DNA from: Hordeum vulgare subsp. vulgare
Lineage: Eukaryota; Streptophyta; Magnoliopsida; Poales; Poaceae
Direction: 5' to 3'
Assembly: GCF_904849725.1 (NCBI RefSeq)
Contig: NC_058524.1
Location: 25,885,001 to 25,949,000, forward strand
DNA: 64,000 nucleotides
Shown here: one piece after another, positions 11,052 through 22,161 of the stretch
Numbering within the stretch: the first letter of the stretch is position 1
How the letters are laid out: each line of letters opens with the position of its first letter
Program-made: the position numbers and the translations under genes
Notes under the pieces: model-generated
Told to the model about the DNA's origin: nothing
Seen by the model: the letters and a program-made list of their open reading frames with translations, nothing else
Database searches by the model: none

Positions 11052-12273
11052 ATGGTGCAATCTATGATGTCTCTTACCGATTTGCCGTTATCGTTTTGGG
11101 GTTATGCATTAGACACAACTGCATTCACTTTAAATAGGGCACCATCAAAATCCGTTGAGACGACACCATACGAACTGTGGTATGGCAAAAGGCCAAAGTT
11201 GTCGTTTCTTAAAGTTTGGGGATGTGATGCTTATGTCAAAAAGCTTCAGCCTGAAAAGCTGGAACCCAAAGCGGAAAAATGCATCTTCATAGGTTACCCA
11301 AAAGAGACAGTTGGGTACACCTTCTATCTCCAATCCGAGGGCAAAGTGTTTGTTGCTAAAAACGGAGCTTTTCTCGAGAAGGAGTTTCTCTCAAGAGAAT
11401 TGAGTGGGAGGAAGATAGAACTTGATGAGGTTGTCGAACCTCTCATCCCTCTGGATGGTGGCGCAGGGCAAGGGGAAACCCCTGTCGTTGCGACGCCAGT
11501 TGAGGAGGAAATTAATGATGATGATCATGAAACTCCGGTTCAAGTTCCTATCGAACCACGCAGGTTGACGAGACCACGTGCTGCTCCAGAGTGGTACGGT
11601 AATCCTGTTTTGTCAATCATGTTGTTAGACAATAATGAGCCTGCAAATTATGAAGAAGCAATGGTAGGCCCAGATTCCAACAAATGGCTGGAGGCCATGA
11701 AGTCCGTGATAGGATCCATGTATGAGAACAAAGTGTGGACTTTGGAAGTACTACCTGAGGGACGCAAGGCTATTCAGAACAAATGGATCTTTAAGAAGAA
11801 GACAGACGCTGACGACAATGTGACCGTTCATAAAGCTCGACTTGTGGCAAAGGGTTTTTCACAAGTTCAAGGAGTTGACTACGATGAGACATTCTCACCC
11901 GTAGCGATGCTTAAGTCCGTCAGAATCATGTTAGCAATAGCTGCATTTTTCGATTATGAAATCTGGCAGATGGATGTCAAAACGGCGTTCCTTAGCGATT
12001 TCCTTAAGGAAGAGTTATATATGATGCAACCCGAAGGTTTTGTCGATCCTAAAAATGCTAACAAGGTGTGCAAGCTCCAGCGATCCATTTATGGACTGGT
12101 GCAAGCATCTCGGAGTTGGAACAAATGCTTTGATGAGGCGATCAAAGCATTTGGGTTTATACAAGTGGTTGGAGAATCTTGTATTTACAAGAAAGTGAGT
12201 GGGAGCTCTGTGGCGTTTCTAATATTATATGTGGATGACATATTGCTGATTGGAAACAACGTAGAGTTTTTGG
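11052..12273 (+). pseudogene. pol: A1 integrase C-terminus and reverse transcriptase, cut by A2
   Basis: Still in the gag frame. The Copia integrase C-terminal region (FLKVWGCDAYVKK, KCIFIGYPKE) comes first. An acidic linker follows, then reverse transcriptase with NKWIFKKKTDAD, ARLVAKGFSQVQGVDY, TFSPVAMLKSVR, the Asp-bearing MDVKTAFL and the active-site YVDDILLIGNN. Element A2 interrupts the codon after VEFL, and the frame resumes at 21172 in phase. The apparent extension to 12359 reads into the LTR of A2 and is not native. Confidence 0.93.
12269..12273. repeat. Left target duplication of A2 (TTTGG)
   Basis: It is identical to 21167-21171 on the other side of A2. Confidence 0.95.
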
Positions 12274-14060
12274 TGTTGGGGAACGTCGCATGGGAAACAA
12301 AAACTTTCCTACGCGCACGAAGACCAATCATGGTGATGTCCATCTACGAGAGGGGATGAGTGATCTACGTACCCTCGTAGACCGTACAGCAGAAGCGTTA
12401 GTGAACGCGGTTGATGTAGTGGAACGTCCTCACGTCCCTCGATCCGCCTCGCGAACAATCCCTCGATCAGTCCCACGATCTCGTACCGAACGGACGGCAC
12501 CTCCGCGTTATTGATCCAGCAAGAGAGATGGAGAGGTAGAAGAGTTATCCGGCAGCCTGACGGCGCTCCGGAGGTTGGTGATGATCTTGTCTCAGCAGGG
12601 CTCCGCCCGAGCTCCGCAGAAACGCGATCTAGAGGAAAAACCGTGGAGGTATGTGGTCAGGCTGCCGTGAGAAAGTCATGTAAAATCAGCCCTAAAACCT
12701 CCGTATATATAGGTGGGAGGGAGGGGGCCTTGCCTTGGGGCTCAAGGAGCCCCAAGGGGGTCGGCCGAGCCAAGGGGGGAAGGACTCCCCCCCCAAACCG
12801 AGTTGGACTTGGTTTGGTGGGAGTCCTTCCTTCCCTTCCCACCTCCTTCCTTTTTTTTTCTTTCTTTCCTCTTTGATTTTTCTTCTCTTGGTGCATAGGC
12901 CCTCTTGGGCTGTCCCACCAGCCCACTAAGGGCTGGTGCGCCACCCCTAAGGTCCATGGGCCCCCCCGGGGTGGGTTGCCCCCCCGGTGAACTCCCGGAA
13001 CCCATTCGTCATTCCCGGTACATTCCCGGTAACTCCGAAAACCTTCCGGTAATCAAATGAGGTCATCCTATATATCAATCTTCGTTTCCGGACCATTCCG
13101 GAAACCCTCGTGACGTCCGTGATCTCATCCGGGAATCCGAACAACATTCGGTAACCAACCATATAACTCAAATACGCATAAAACAACGCCGAACCTTAAG
13201 TGTGCAGACCCTGCGGGTTCGAGAACTATGTAGACATGACCCGAGAGACTCCTCGGTCAATATCCAACAGCGGGACCTGGATGCCCATATTGGATCCTAC
13301 ATATTCTACGAAGATCTTATCGTTTGAACCTCAGTGCCAAGGATTCATATAATCCCGTATGTCATTCCCTTTGTCCTTCGGTACGTTACTTGCCCGAGAT
13401 TCGATCGTCGGTATCCGCATACCTATTTCAATCTCGTCTACCGGCAAGTCTCTTTACTCGTTCCGTAATACAAGATCCCGCAACTTACACTAAGTCACTT
13501 TGCTTGCAAGGCTTGTGTGTGATGTTGTATTACCGAGTGGGCCCCGAGATACCTCTCCGTCACACGGAGTGACAAATCCCAGTCTTGATACATACTAACT
13601 CAAACAACACCTTCGGAGATACCTGTAGAGCATCTTTATAGTCACCCAGTTACGTTGCGACGTTTGATACACACAAAGTATTCCTCCGGTGTCAGTGAGT
13701 TATATGATCTCATGGTCATAGGAATAAATACTTGACACGTAGAAAACAGTAGCAACAAAATGACACGATCAACATGCTACGTCTATTAGTTTGGGTCTAG
13801 TCCCTCACGTGATTCTCCTAATGACGTGATCCAGTTATCAAGGAACAACACCTTGTTCATAATCAGAAGACACTGACTATCTTTGATCAACTGGCTAGCC
13901 AACTAGAGGCTTGGTAGGGACGGTGTTTTGTCTATGTATCCACACATGTAAATGAGTCTTCATTCAATACAATTATAGCATGGATAATAAACGATTATCT
14001 TGATACAGGAATTATAATAATAACTACATTTATCATTGCCTCTAGGGCATAATTCCAACA
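12274..14060 (-). repeat. A2 3' LTR
   Basis: 1787 bp. It is shorter than the 5' LTR mainly because about 35 bases are missing at 12509-12511 (between CTCCGCGTT and TTGATCCAGC), which are present at 19582-19620. The rest is nearly identical, apart from single-base changes. Confidence 0.94.
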
Positions 14061-14071
14061 GTCTCCCACTT
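14061..14071 (-). other. A2 polypurine tract
   Basis: On the minus strand it reads AAGTGGGAGAC, ending directly at the 3' LTR. It matches 22151-22161 (A1) and 63026-63036 (H). Confidence 0.8.
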
Positions 14072-14112
14072 GCACTAGAGTCAATTATCTAGCCCTCACA
14101 TCATCATGTGAA

Positions 14113-14406
14113 TTACATTGTAATAAATCTAACACCCATACAGTTCTGGTGTTGATCATGCTTTGGCCGTGGAAGAGGTTTAGTCAGCAGGTCTGCTACA
14201 TTCAGATCCGTGTGCACCTTGCATATATTTACGTCCTCTCCCTCGACGTAGTCGCGGATGAGGTTGAAGCGTCGTTTGATGTGTCTGGACTTCTTGTGAA
14301 ACTGTGGTTCCTTTGCTAGGGCAATGGCACCCGTGTTGTCACAGAACAAGGTTATTGGATTCAGTGCGCTTGGCACCACTCCAAGATCCGTCATGAATTG
14401 CTTCAT
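14113..14406 (-). pseudogene. pol: A2 RNase H C-terminal part
   Basis: 97 codons in the same frame as 14416-15924, separated only by a TAG (14416-14418) where A1 has a Glu codon. It holds the C-terminal Copia RNase H motifs [15 protein letters not shown] and HIKRRFNLIRDYVE. The end, KHDQHQNCMGVRF, is shared with A1 and G. Confidence 0.9.
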
Positions 14407-14415
14407 CCAGACACC

Positions 14416-15924
14416 CTACTTAGCCGCCTCCGAGGCAGCCATGTACTCTGCTTCACATGTAGAATCTGCTACGACGCTTTGCTTGGAACTGCACCAGCTT
14501 ACCGCACCCCCATTAAGAATAAATACGTATCCGGTTTGCGACTTAGAGTCGTCCGGATCTGTGTCAAAGCTTGCATCGACGTAACCTTTTACGGCGAGCT
14601 CTTCGTCACCTCCATACACGAGAAACATCTCCTTAGTCCTTTTCAGGTACTTCAGGATATTCTTGACCGCCGTCCAGTGATCCACTCCTGGATTACTCTG
14701 GAACCTACCTGCCATACTTATGGCCAGGCTAACATCCGGTCTAGTGCACAGCATTGCATACATGATAGAACCTATGGCTGAAGCATAGGGGACGGAGCGC
14801 ATATGCTCTCTATCTTCATCAGTTGCTGGGCACTGAGTCTTACTCAATCTCGTACCTTGTAAAACTGGCAAGAACCCTTTCTTGGACTGTTCCATTTTGA
14901 ACCTTTTCAAAACTTTATCAAGGTATGTGCTTTGTGAAAGTCCTATCAGGCGTTTTGATCTATCCCTATAGATCTTAATGCCTAGAATGTAAGCAGCTTC
15001 TCCTAGGTCCTTCATAGAGAAACTTTTATTGAAGTAATCCTTTATGCTCTCCAAAAACTCCACGTTGTTTCCAATCAGCAATATGTCATCCACATATAAT
15101 ATTAGAAACGCCAGAGAGCTCCCACTCACTTTCTTGTAAATACAAGATTCTCCAACCACTTGTATAAACCCAAATGCTTTGATCACCTCATCAAAGCGTT
15201 TGTTCCAACTCCGAGATGCTTGCACCAGTCCGTAAATGGATCGCTGGAGCTTGCACACTTTGTTAGCATTCTTAGGATCGACAAAACCTTCGGGTTGTAC
15301 CATATACAACTCTTCCTTAAGGAAACCGTTAAGGAACGCCGTTTTGACATCCATCTGCCAGATTTCATAATCGAAAAATGCAGCTATTGCTAACATGATT
15401 CTGACGGACTTAAGCATCGCTACGGGTGAGAATGTCTCATCGTAGTCAACTCCTTGAACTTGTGAAAAACCCTTTGCCACAAGTCGAGCTTTATAAACGG
15501 TCACATTGCCGTCAGCGTCCGTCTTCCTCTTAAAGATCCATTTGTTCTGAATAGCCTTGCGTCCCTCAGGTAGTACTTCCAAAGTCCACACTTTGTTTTC
15601 ATACATGGATCCTATCTCGGACTTCATGGCTTCTAGCCATTTGTTGGAATCTGGGCCCACCATTGCTTCCTCATAATTTGCAGGTTCATTGTTGTCTAAC
15701 AACATGATTAATAAGACGGGATTTCCATACCACTCTGGAGCAGCATGTTGTCTCGTCGACCTGCGTGGTTCGACATAAACTTGAACTGGAGTTTCATGAT
15801 CATCATCATTAACTTCCTCCTCAACCGGCGTCGCAACGAAAGAGGTTTCCCCTTGCCCTGCGCCACCATCCAGAGGGATGAGAGGTTCGACAACCTCGTC
15901 AAGTTCTATCTTCCTCCCACTCAA
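14416..15924 (-). CDS. pol: A2 reverse transcriptase and RNase H
   Basis: 502 codons. An acidic linker is followed by reverse transcriptase motifs NKWIFKRKTDADG, ARLVAKGFSQVQG, MDVKTAFLNGFLKEE, GLVQASRSWNKRF and the catalytic YVDDILLIGN. RNase H then shows [28 protein letters not shown] and CEAEYMAASEAA. The enzyme makes double-stranded cDNA from the element's RNA. The apparent start is not native. The frame is the continuation of 15899-18091 after a small deletion near 15960 that shifts phase (A1 keeps the original frame there). Confidence 0.93.
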   Translation of the reverse strand: MSGRKIELDEVVEPLIPLDGGAGQGETSFVATPVEEEVNDDDHETPVQVYVEPRRSTRQHAAPEWYGNPVLLIMLLDNNEPANYEEAMVGPDSNKWLEAMKSEIGSMYENKVWTLEVLPEGRKAIQNKWIFKRKTDADGNVTVYKARLVAKGFSQVQGVDYDETFSPVAMLKSVRIMLAIAAFFDYEIWQMDVKTAFLNGFLKEELYMVQPEGFVDPKNANKVCKLQRSIYGLVQASRSWNKRFDEVIKAFGFIQVVGESCIYKKVSGSSLAFLILYVDDILLIGNNVEFLESIKDYFNKSFSMKDLGEAAYILGIKIYRDRSKRLIGLSQSTYLDKVLKRFKMEQSKKGFLPVLQGTRLSKTQCPATDEDREHMRSVPYASAIGSIMYAMLCTRPDVSLAISMAGRFQSNPGVDHWTAVKNILKYLKRTKEMFLVYGGDEELAVKGYVDASFDTDPDDSKSQTGYVFILNGGAVSWCSSKQSVVADSTCEAEYMAASEAAK

Positions 15925-18091
15925 TTCTCTCGAGAGAAACTCCTTCTCGAGAAAAGCTCCGTTTTAGCAACAAAACCTTGCCCGCGGATTTGAGATAGAA
16001 GGTGTACCCAACTGTCTCTTTTGGGTAACCTATGAAGACGCACTTTTCCGCTTTGGGTTCCAGCTTTTCAGGCTGAAGCTTTTTGACATAAGCATCACAT
16101 CCCCAAACTTTAAGAAACGACAACTTTGGTCTTTTGCCATACCACAGTTCGTATGGTGTCGTCTCAACGGATTTTGATGGTGCCCTATTTAAAGTAAATG
16201 CAGCTGTTTCTAATGCATAGCCCCAAAAAGATAACGGCAAATCGGTAAGAGACATCATAGATCGCACCATCTCTAATAAAGTACGATTACGACGTTCGGA
16301 CACACCATTACGCTGTGGTGTTCCAGGCGGTGTTAACTGTGAAACAATTCCACGTTGTCTTAAGTGAGCACCAAACTCGAAACTCAGATATTCACCCCCA
16401 CGATCAGACCGTAGGAACTTGATCTTCTTGTTACGATGATTTTCCACTTCACTCTGAAATTGCTTGAACTTTTCAAATGTTTCAGACTTGTGCTTCATTA
16501 AGTAGACATAACCATATCTACTCAAATCGTCAGTGAAGGTGAGAAAATAACGATATCCGCCGCGTGCCTCCACGCTCATCGGACCACACACATCGGTATG
16601 TATGATCTCCAATAAGTCACTTGCACGCTCCATTGTTCCGGAGAACGGAGTCTTAGTCATCTTGCCCATGAGGCATGGTTCGCACGTGTCAAGTGAATCA
16701 AAGTCAAGTGACTCCAAAAGTCCATCAGCATGGAGTTTCTTCATGCGCTTTACACCAATATGACCTAAGCGGCAATGCCACAAAAATATGGCGCTATCAT
16801 TGTTAACTCTAATTCTTTTGGTCTCAATGTTATGTATATGCGTATCGCTATCAAGATTCAATATGAACAATCCTCTCACATTGGGTGCATGACCATAAAA
16901 GATATTACTCATAGAAATAGAACAACCATTATTCTGTGACTTAAAAGAGTAACCGTCTCGCAATAAACAAGATCCAGATATAATGTTCATGCTCAACGCA
17001 GGCACTAAATAACAATGATTTAAGTTCATCACTAATCCTGATGGTAACTGAAGTGAAACTGTGCCGACGGCGATTGCATCAACCTTGGAACCATTTCCTA
17101 CGCGCATCGTCACTTCATCTTTCGCCAGCCTTCGTCTATTCTGTAGTTCCTGTTTCGAATTGCAGATATGAGCAACAGAACCGGTATCGAATACCCAAGC
17201 ACTACTACGAGAACCGGTTAAGTACACATCAATAACATGTATATCAAATATACCTGATTTTTCTTTGGCCGCCTTCTTATCAGCCAGATACTTGCGGCAG
17301 TTGCGCTTCCAGTGACCCATACCCTTGCAATAGAAGCACTCTGTTTCAGGCTTAGGTCCAGCTTTGGGTTTCTTCGTCGGATTAGCAACAGGCTTGCCAC
17401 TCTTCTTTGAATTACCCTTCTTGCCTTTGCCGTTTCTCCTGAAACTAGTGGTCTTATTCACCATCAACACTTGATGCTCTTTACGGAGTTTAGACTCTGC
17501 GACTTTCTGCATCGCAAACAACTCGCCGGGTGACTTGTTCATCCCTTGCATGTTGTAGTTCAACACAAAGCCTTTATAGCTTGGCGACAGCGATTGAAGG
17601 ATTCTGTCAGTGATAGCTTCTTGCGGGAGTTCAATTCCCAGCTCAGCTAGACGGTTTGAGTACCCAGACATTTTGAGCACATGTTCACTGACACACGAGT
17701 TCTCCTCCATCTTGCAAGCATAGAATTTATTGGAGGTCTCATACCTCTCGATCCGGGCGTTCTTCTGAAAGATGAACTTCAACTCCTGGAACATCTCAAA
17801 TGCTCCATGACGCTCAAAGCAACGTTGAAGTCCCGGTTCTAAGCCATACAAGACTGCACATTGAACTATTGAGTAGTGCTCCTTACGTGCTAACCAAACG
17901 TTGTTAACATCCTGATCAGCCGTAGCGGGTGGTTCATCTTCTAGCGCAGCATTAAGGACATAATCCTTCTTCCCAGCTTGTAAGATTAGCTTAAGATTAC
18001 GAGCCCAGTCTACAAAGTTGCTTCTATCATCTTTAAACTTAGCTTTCTCTAGGAACGTATTAAAATTCAGGGTGACAGTTGCGTGAGCCAT
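15899..18091 (-). CDS. gag-pol: A2 Gag, protease and integrase polyprotein
   Basis: 730 codons from ATG at 18091. The Gag core is followed by an intact zinc knuckle CFYCKGMGHWKRNC near residues 252-265, the only complete CCHC among the decipherable Copia copies in this window. Protease DTG is near 305. Integrase follows with WHCRLGHIGVKRM, CEPCLMGK, IHTDVCGPM, LRSDRGGEY and NGVSERRNRT (catalytic D, D, E all present). It ends shortly after the integrase C-terminus, where the frame shifts into the reverse-transcriptase reading frame. Confidence 0.95.
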   Translation of the reverse strand: MAHATVTLNFNTFLEKAKFKDDRSNFVDWARNLKLILQAGKKDYVLNAALEDEPPATADQDVNNVWLARKEHYSIVQCAVLYGLEPGLQRCFERHGAFEMFQELKFIFQKNARIERYETSNKFYACKMEENSCVSEHVLKMSGYSNRLAELGIELPQEAITDRILQSLSPSYKGFVLNYNMQGMNKSPGELFAMQKVAESKLRKEHQVLMVNKTTSFRRNGKGKKGNSKKSGKPVANPTKKPKAGPKPETECFYCKGMGHWKRNCRKYLADKKAAKEKSGIFDIHVIDVYLTGSRSSAWVFDTGSVAHICNSKQELQNRRRLAKDEVTMRVGNGSKVDAIAVGTVSLQLPSGLVMNLNHCYLVPALSMNIISGSCLLRDGYSFKSQNNGCSISMSNIFYGHAPNVRGLFILNLDSDTHIHNIETKRIRVNNDSAIFLWHCRLGHIGVKRMKKLHADGLLESLDFDSLDTCEPCLMGKMTKTPFSGTMERASDLLEIIHTDVCGPMSVEARGGYRYFLTFTDDLSRYGYVYLMKHKSETFEKFKQFQSEVENHRNKKIKFLRSDRGGEYLSFEFGAHLRQRGIVSQLTPPGTPQRNGVSERRNRTLLEMVRSMMSLTDLPLSFWGYALETAAFTLNRAPSKSVETTPYELWYGKRPKLSFLKVWGCDAYVKKLQPEKLEPKAEKCVFIGYPKETVGYTFYLKSAGKVLLLKRSFSREGVSLERIEWEEDRT

Positions 18092-19329
18092 GATCTACAA
18101 CACAAACATATTCAAAGTGGACTTAGACTATGTTCAAGATAATTAGAGTTTAACTCAATCAAATTATTTGCTAAACTCCCACTCAAAAAGTACATCTCTC
18201 TAGTCATTTGAGTGGTTCATGATCCACTTACACTAGCTCAAGTCCGATCATCACGTGAGTTGAGTATAGTTTCAGTGGTAAGCATCCCTATGCTAATCAT
18301 ATCATCTATATGATTCATGATCGACCTTTCGGTCTCATGTGTTCCGAGGCCATGTCTGCACATGCTAGGCTCGTCAAGCTTAACCCGAGTGTTCCGCGTG
18401 CGCAACTGTTTTGCACCCGTTGTATATGAACGTTGAGTCTATCACACCCGATCATCACGTGGTGTCTCGAAACGACGAACTGTAGCAACGGTGCACAGTC
18501 GGGGAGAACACAATTTGGTCTTGAAATTTTAGTGAGAGATCACCTCATAATGCTACCGTCGTTCTAAGCAAAATAAGGTGCATAAAAGGATTAACATCAC
18601 ATGCAATTCATAAGTGATATGATACGGCCATCATCACGTGCTTCTTGATCTTCATCACCAAAGCACCGGCACGATCTTCTTATCACCGGCGCCACACCAT
18701 GATCTTCATCAACGTGTCGCCATCGGGGTTGTCGTGCTACTCATGCTATTACTACTAAAGCTACATCCTAGCAAAATAGTAAACGCATCTGCAAGCACAA
18801 ACATTAGTATAAAGACAACCCTATGGCTCCTGCCGGTTGCCGTACCATCGACGTGCAAGTCGATATTATCTATTACAACATGATCATCTCATACATCCAA
18901 TATATCACATCACATCGTTGGCCATATCACATCACAAGCATACCCTGCAAAAACAAGTTAGACGTCCTCTAATTTTGTTGTTGCATGTTTTACGTGGTGA
19001 CCATGGGTATCTAGTAGGATCGCATCTTACTTACGCAAACACCACAACGGAGATCTATGAGTTGCTATTTAACCTCATCCAAGGACCTCCTCGGTCAAAT
19101 CCGATTCAACTAGAGTTGGAGAAACCAACACTTGCCAGTCATCTTTGAGCAACAGGGTTGTTCGTAGCGATGAAACCAGTCTCTCGTAAGCGTACGAGTA
19201 ATGTCGGTCCAAGCCGCTTCATCCAACAATACCGCGGAATCAAGAAAAGACTAAGGAGGGCAGCAAAACGCACATCTCCGCCCACAAAAACTTTTGTGAT
19301 CTACTCGAGAAGACATCTACGCATGAACC
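18092..19329 (-). other. A2 untranslated leader
   Basis: Homologous to the A1 leader and without a sense frame. On the opposite (+) strand a 162-codon frame (19158-19646) crosses leader, primer site and U5. See findings. Confidence 0.7.
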
Positions 19330-19344
19330 TAGCTCATGATGCCA
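19330..19344 (-). other. A2 primer-binding site
   Basis: Minus strand TGGCATCATGAGCTA, one base from the LTR, identical to A1. Confidence 0.7.
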
Positions 19345-19345
19345 C

Positions 19346-21166
19346 TGTTGGGGAACGTCGCATGGGAAACAAAAATTTTCCTACGCGCACGAAGACCTAT
19401 CATGGTGATGTCCATCTACGAGAGGGGATGAGTGATCTACGTACCCTCGTAGACCGTACAGCAGAAGCGTTAGTGAACGCGGTTAATGTAGTGGAACGTC
19501 CTCACGTCCCACGATCCGCCCCGCGAACAATCCCTCGATCAGTCCCACGATCTAGTACCGAACGGACGGCACCTCCGCGTTCAGCACACGTACAGCTCGA
19601 CGATGATCTCGGCCTTCTTGATCCAGCAAGAGAGACGGAGAGGTAGAAGAGTTCTCCGGCAGCGTGACGGCGCTCCGGAGGTTGGTGATGATCTTGTCTC
19701 AGCAGGGCTCCGCCCGAGCTCCGCAGAAACGCGATCTAGAGGAAAAACCGTGGAGGTATGTGGTCGGGCTGCCGTGAGAAAGTCGTGTAAAATCAGCCCT
19801 AAAACCTCCGTATATATAGGTGGGAGGGAGGGGGCCTTGCCTTGGGGCTCAAGGAGCCCCAAGGGGGTCGGCCGAGCCAAGGGGGGAAGGACTCCCCCCC
19901 CAAACCGAGTTGGACTTGGTTTGGTGGGAGTCCTTCCTTCCCTTCCCACCTCCTTCCTTTTTTTTTCTTTCTTTCCTCTTTGATTTTTCTTCTCTTGGCG
20001 CATAGGCCCTCTTGGGCTGTCCCACCAGCCCACTAAGGGCTGGTGCGCCACCCTTAAGGTCCATGGCCCCCCCGGGGTGGGTTGCCCCCCCGGTGAACTC
20101 CCGGAACCCATTTGTCATTCCCGGTACATTCCCGGTAACTCCGAAAACCTTCCGGTAATCAAATGAGGTCATCCTATATATCAATCTTCGTTTCCGGACC
20201 ATTCCGGAAACCCTCGCGACGTCCGTGATCTCATCCGGGACTCCGAACAACATTCGGTCACCAACCATATAACTCAAATACGCATAAAACAACGCCGAAC
20301 CTTAAGTGTGCAGACCCTGCGGGTTCGAGAACTATGTAGACATGACCCGAGAGACTCCTCGGTCAATATCCAACAGCGGGACCTGGATGCCCATATTGGA
20401 TCCTATATATTCTACGAAGATCTTATCGTTTGAACCTCAGTGCCAAGGATTCATATAATCCCGTATGTCATTCCCTTTGTCCTTCGGTACGTTACTTGCC
20501 CGAGATTCGATCGTCGGTATCCTCATACCTATTTCAATCTCGTTTACCAGCAAGTCTCTTTACTCGTTCCGTAATACAAGATCCCGCAACTTACACTAAG
20601 TTACTTTGCTTGCAAGGCTTGTGTGTGATGTTGTATTACCGAGTGGGCCCCGAGATACCTCTCCGTCACACGGAGTGACAAATCCCAGTCTTTATACATA
20701 CTAACTCAACCAACACCTTCGGAGATACCTGTAGAGCATCTTTATAGTCACCCAGTTACGTTGCGACGTTTGATACACACAAAGTATTCCTCCGGTGTCA
20801 GTGAGTTATATGATCTCATGGTCATAGGAATAAATACTTGACACGCAGAAAACAGTAGCAATAAAATGACACGATCAACATGCTACGTCTATAAGTTCGG
20901 GTCTAGTCCATCACGTGATTCTCCTAATGACGTGATCCAGTTATCAAGCAACAACACCTTGTTCATAATCATAAGACACTGACTATCTTTGATCAACTGG
21001 CTAGCCAACTAGAGGCTTGCTAGGGACGGTGTTTTGTCTATGTATCCACACATGTAAATGAGTCTTCATTCAATACAATTATAGCATGGATAATAAACGA
21101 TTATCTTGATATAGGAATTATAATAATAACTACATTTATCATTGCCTCTAGGGCATAATTCCAACA
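19346..21166 (-). repeat. A2 5' LTR
   Basis: 1821 bp, minus strand TGTTGGAATTATG... to ...GTTCCCCAACA. TATA-like sequence at 19811-19819. Four 12-bp minisatellite units lie near 19510-19560. Confidence 0.94.
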
Positions 21167-21171
21167 TTTGG
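21167..21171. repeat. Right target duplication of A2 (TTTGG)
   Basis: It matches 12269-12273 exactly. Confidence 0.95.
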
Positions 21172-22109
21172 AGAGCATAAAGGATTACTTGAATAAAAGT
21201 TTCTCTATAAAGGACCTAGGAGAAGCTGCTTACATTCTAGGCATTAAGATCTACAGGGATAGATCGAAACGCCTGATAGGACTTTCACAAAGCACATACC
21301 TTGATAAAGTTTTGAAGAGGTTCAAAATGGAACAGTCCAAGAAAGGGTTCTTGCCAGTTTTACAAGGTACGAGATTGAGTAAGACTCAGTGCCCAGCAAC
21401 TGATAAAGATAGAGAGCATATGAGCACCGTCCCCTATGCTTCAGCCACAGGATCTATCATGTATGCAATGTTGTGCACTAGACCGGACGTTAGCCTGGCC
21501 ATAAGTATGGCAGGCAGGTTCGAGAGTAATCCAGGAGTGGATCACTGGACGGCGGTCAAGAATATGCTGAAGTAACTGAAAAGGACTAAGGAGATGTTTC
21601 TCGTGTATGGAGGTGACGAAGAGCTCGCCGTAAAGGGTTACGTCGATGCAAGCTGTGACACAGATCCGGACGACGCTAAGTCGCAGACCGGATACATATT
21701 TATTCTTAATGGGGGTGCGGTAAGCTGGTGCAGTTCCAAGCAAAGCGTCGTAGCTGATTCTACATGTGAAGCGAAGTACATGGCGGCCTCGGAGGCGGCT
21801 AAGGAGGGTGTCTGGATGAAGCATTTCATGACGGATCTTGGAGTGGTGCCAAGCGCACTGAATCCAATAACCTTGTTCTGTGACAACACGGGTGCCATTG
21901 CCTTAGCAAAGGAACTACGGTTTCACAAGAAGACCAGACACATCAAACGATGCTTCAACCTCATCCGTGACTACGTCGAAGGGGAGGACGTAAATATATG
22001 CAAAGTGCACACAGATCTGAATGTAGCAGACCCGCTGACTAAATCTCTTACACGGGCAAAGCATGATCAACACCAGATCTGTATGGGTGTTAGATTTATT
22101 ACAATGTAA
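21172..22109 (+). pseudogene. pol: A1 reverse transcriptase C-terminus and RNase H
   Basis: This resumes the A1 frame exactly in phase with 12273. The reverse-transcriptase thumb/connection region (KDLGEAAYILGIKI, GLSQSTYLDKVLK) is followed by TAA at 21573-21575 where A2 has Tyr (KYLKRTKE). RNase H then follows in the same frame ([39 protein letters not shown]) to the stop at 22109. Including the upstream part, A1 has three TAA codons and no frameshift over the whole gag-pol. Confidence 0.93.
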
Positions 22110-22150
22110 TTCGCATGATGATGTGAGGGCTAGATTATTGACTCTAGTGC

Positions 22151-22161
22151 AAGTGGGAGAT
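22151..22161 (+). other. A1 polypurine tract
   Basis: AAGTGGGAGAT directly before the 3' LTR; primer for plus-strand cDNA. Confidence 0.8.

Larger units (their letters stand above)
12274..21166 (-). mobile_element. Element A2: complete reverse Angela/BARE1-type Copia, nested in A1
   Basis: An 8.9-kb element with 3' LTR 12274-14060, purine tract 14061-14071, coding region 14113-18091, leader 18092-19329, primer site 19330-19344 and 5' LTR 19346-21166. A perfect TTTGG duplication surrounds it. It belongs to the same subfamily as its host element A1. Its pol carries one frameshift region and one nonsense codon. Confidence 0.96.

Noticed and set aside
12290..12514. Extension of A1 pol and a small frame across 12274
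   Set aside because: Reads into the reverse LTR of A2; the native A1 frame resumes at 21172.
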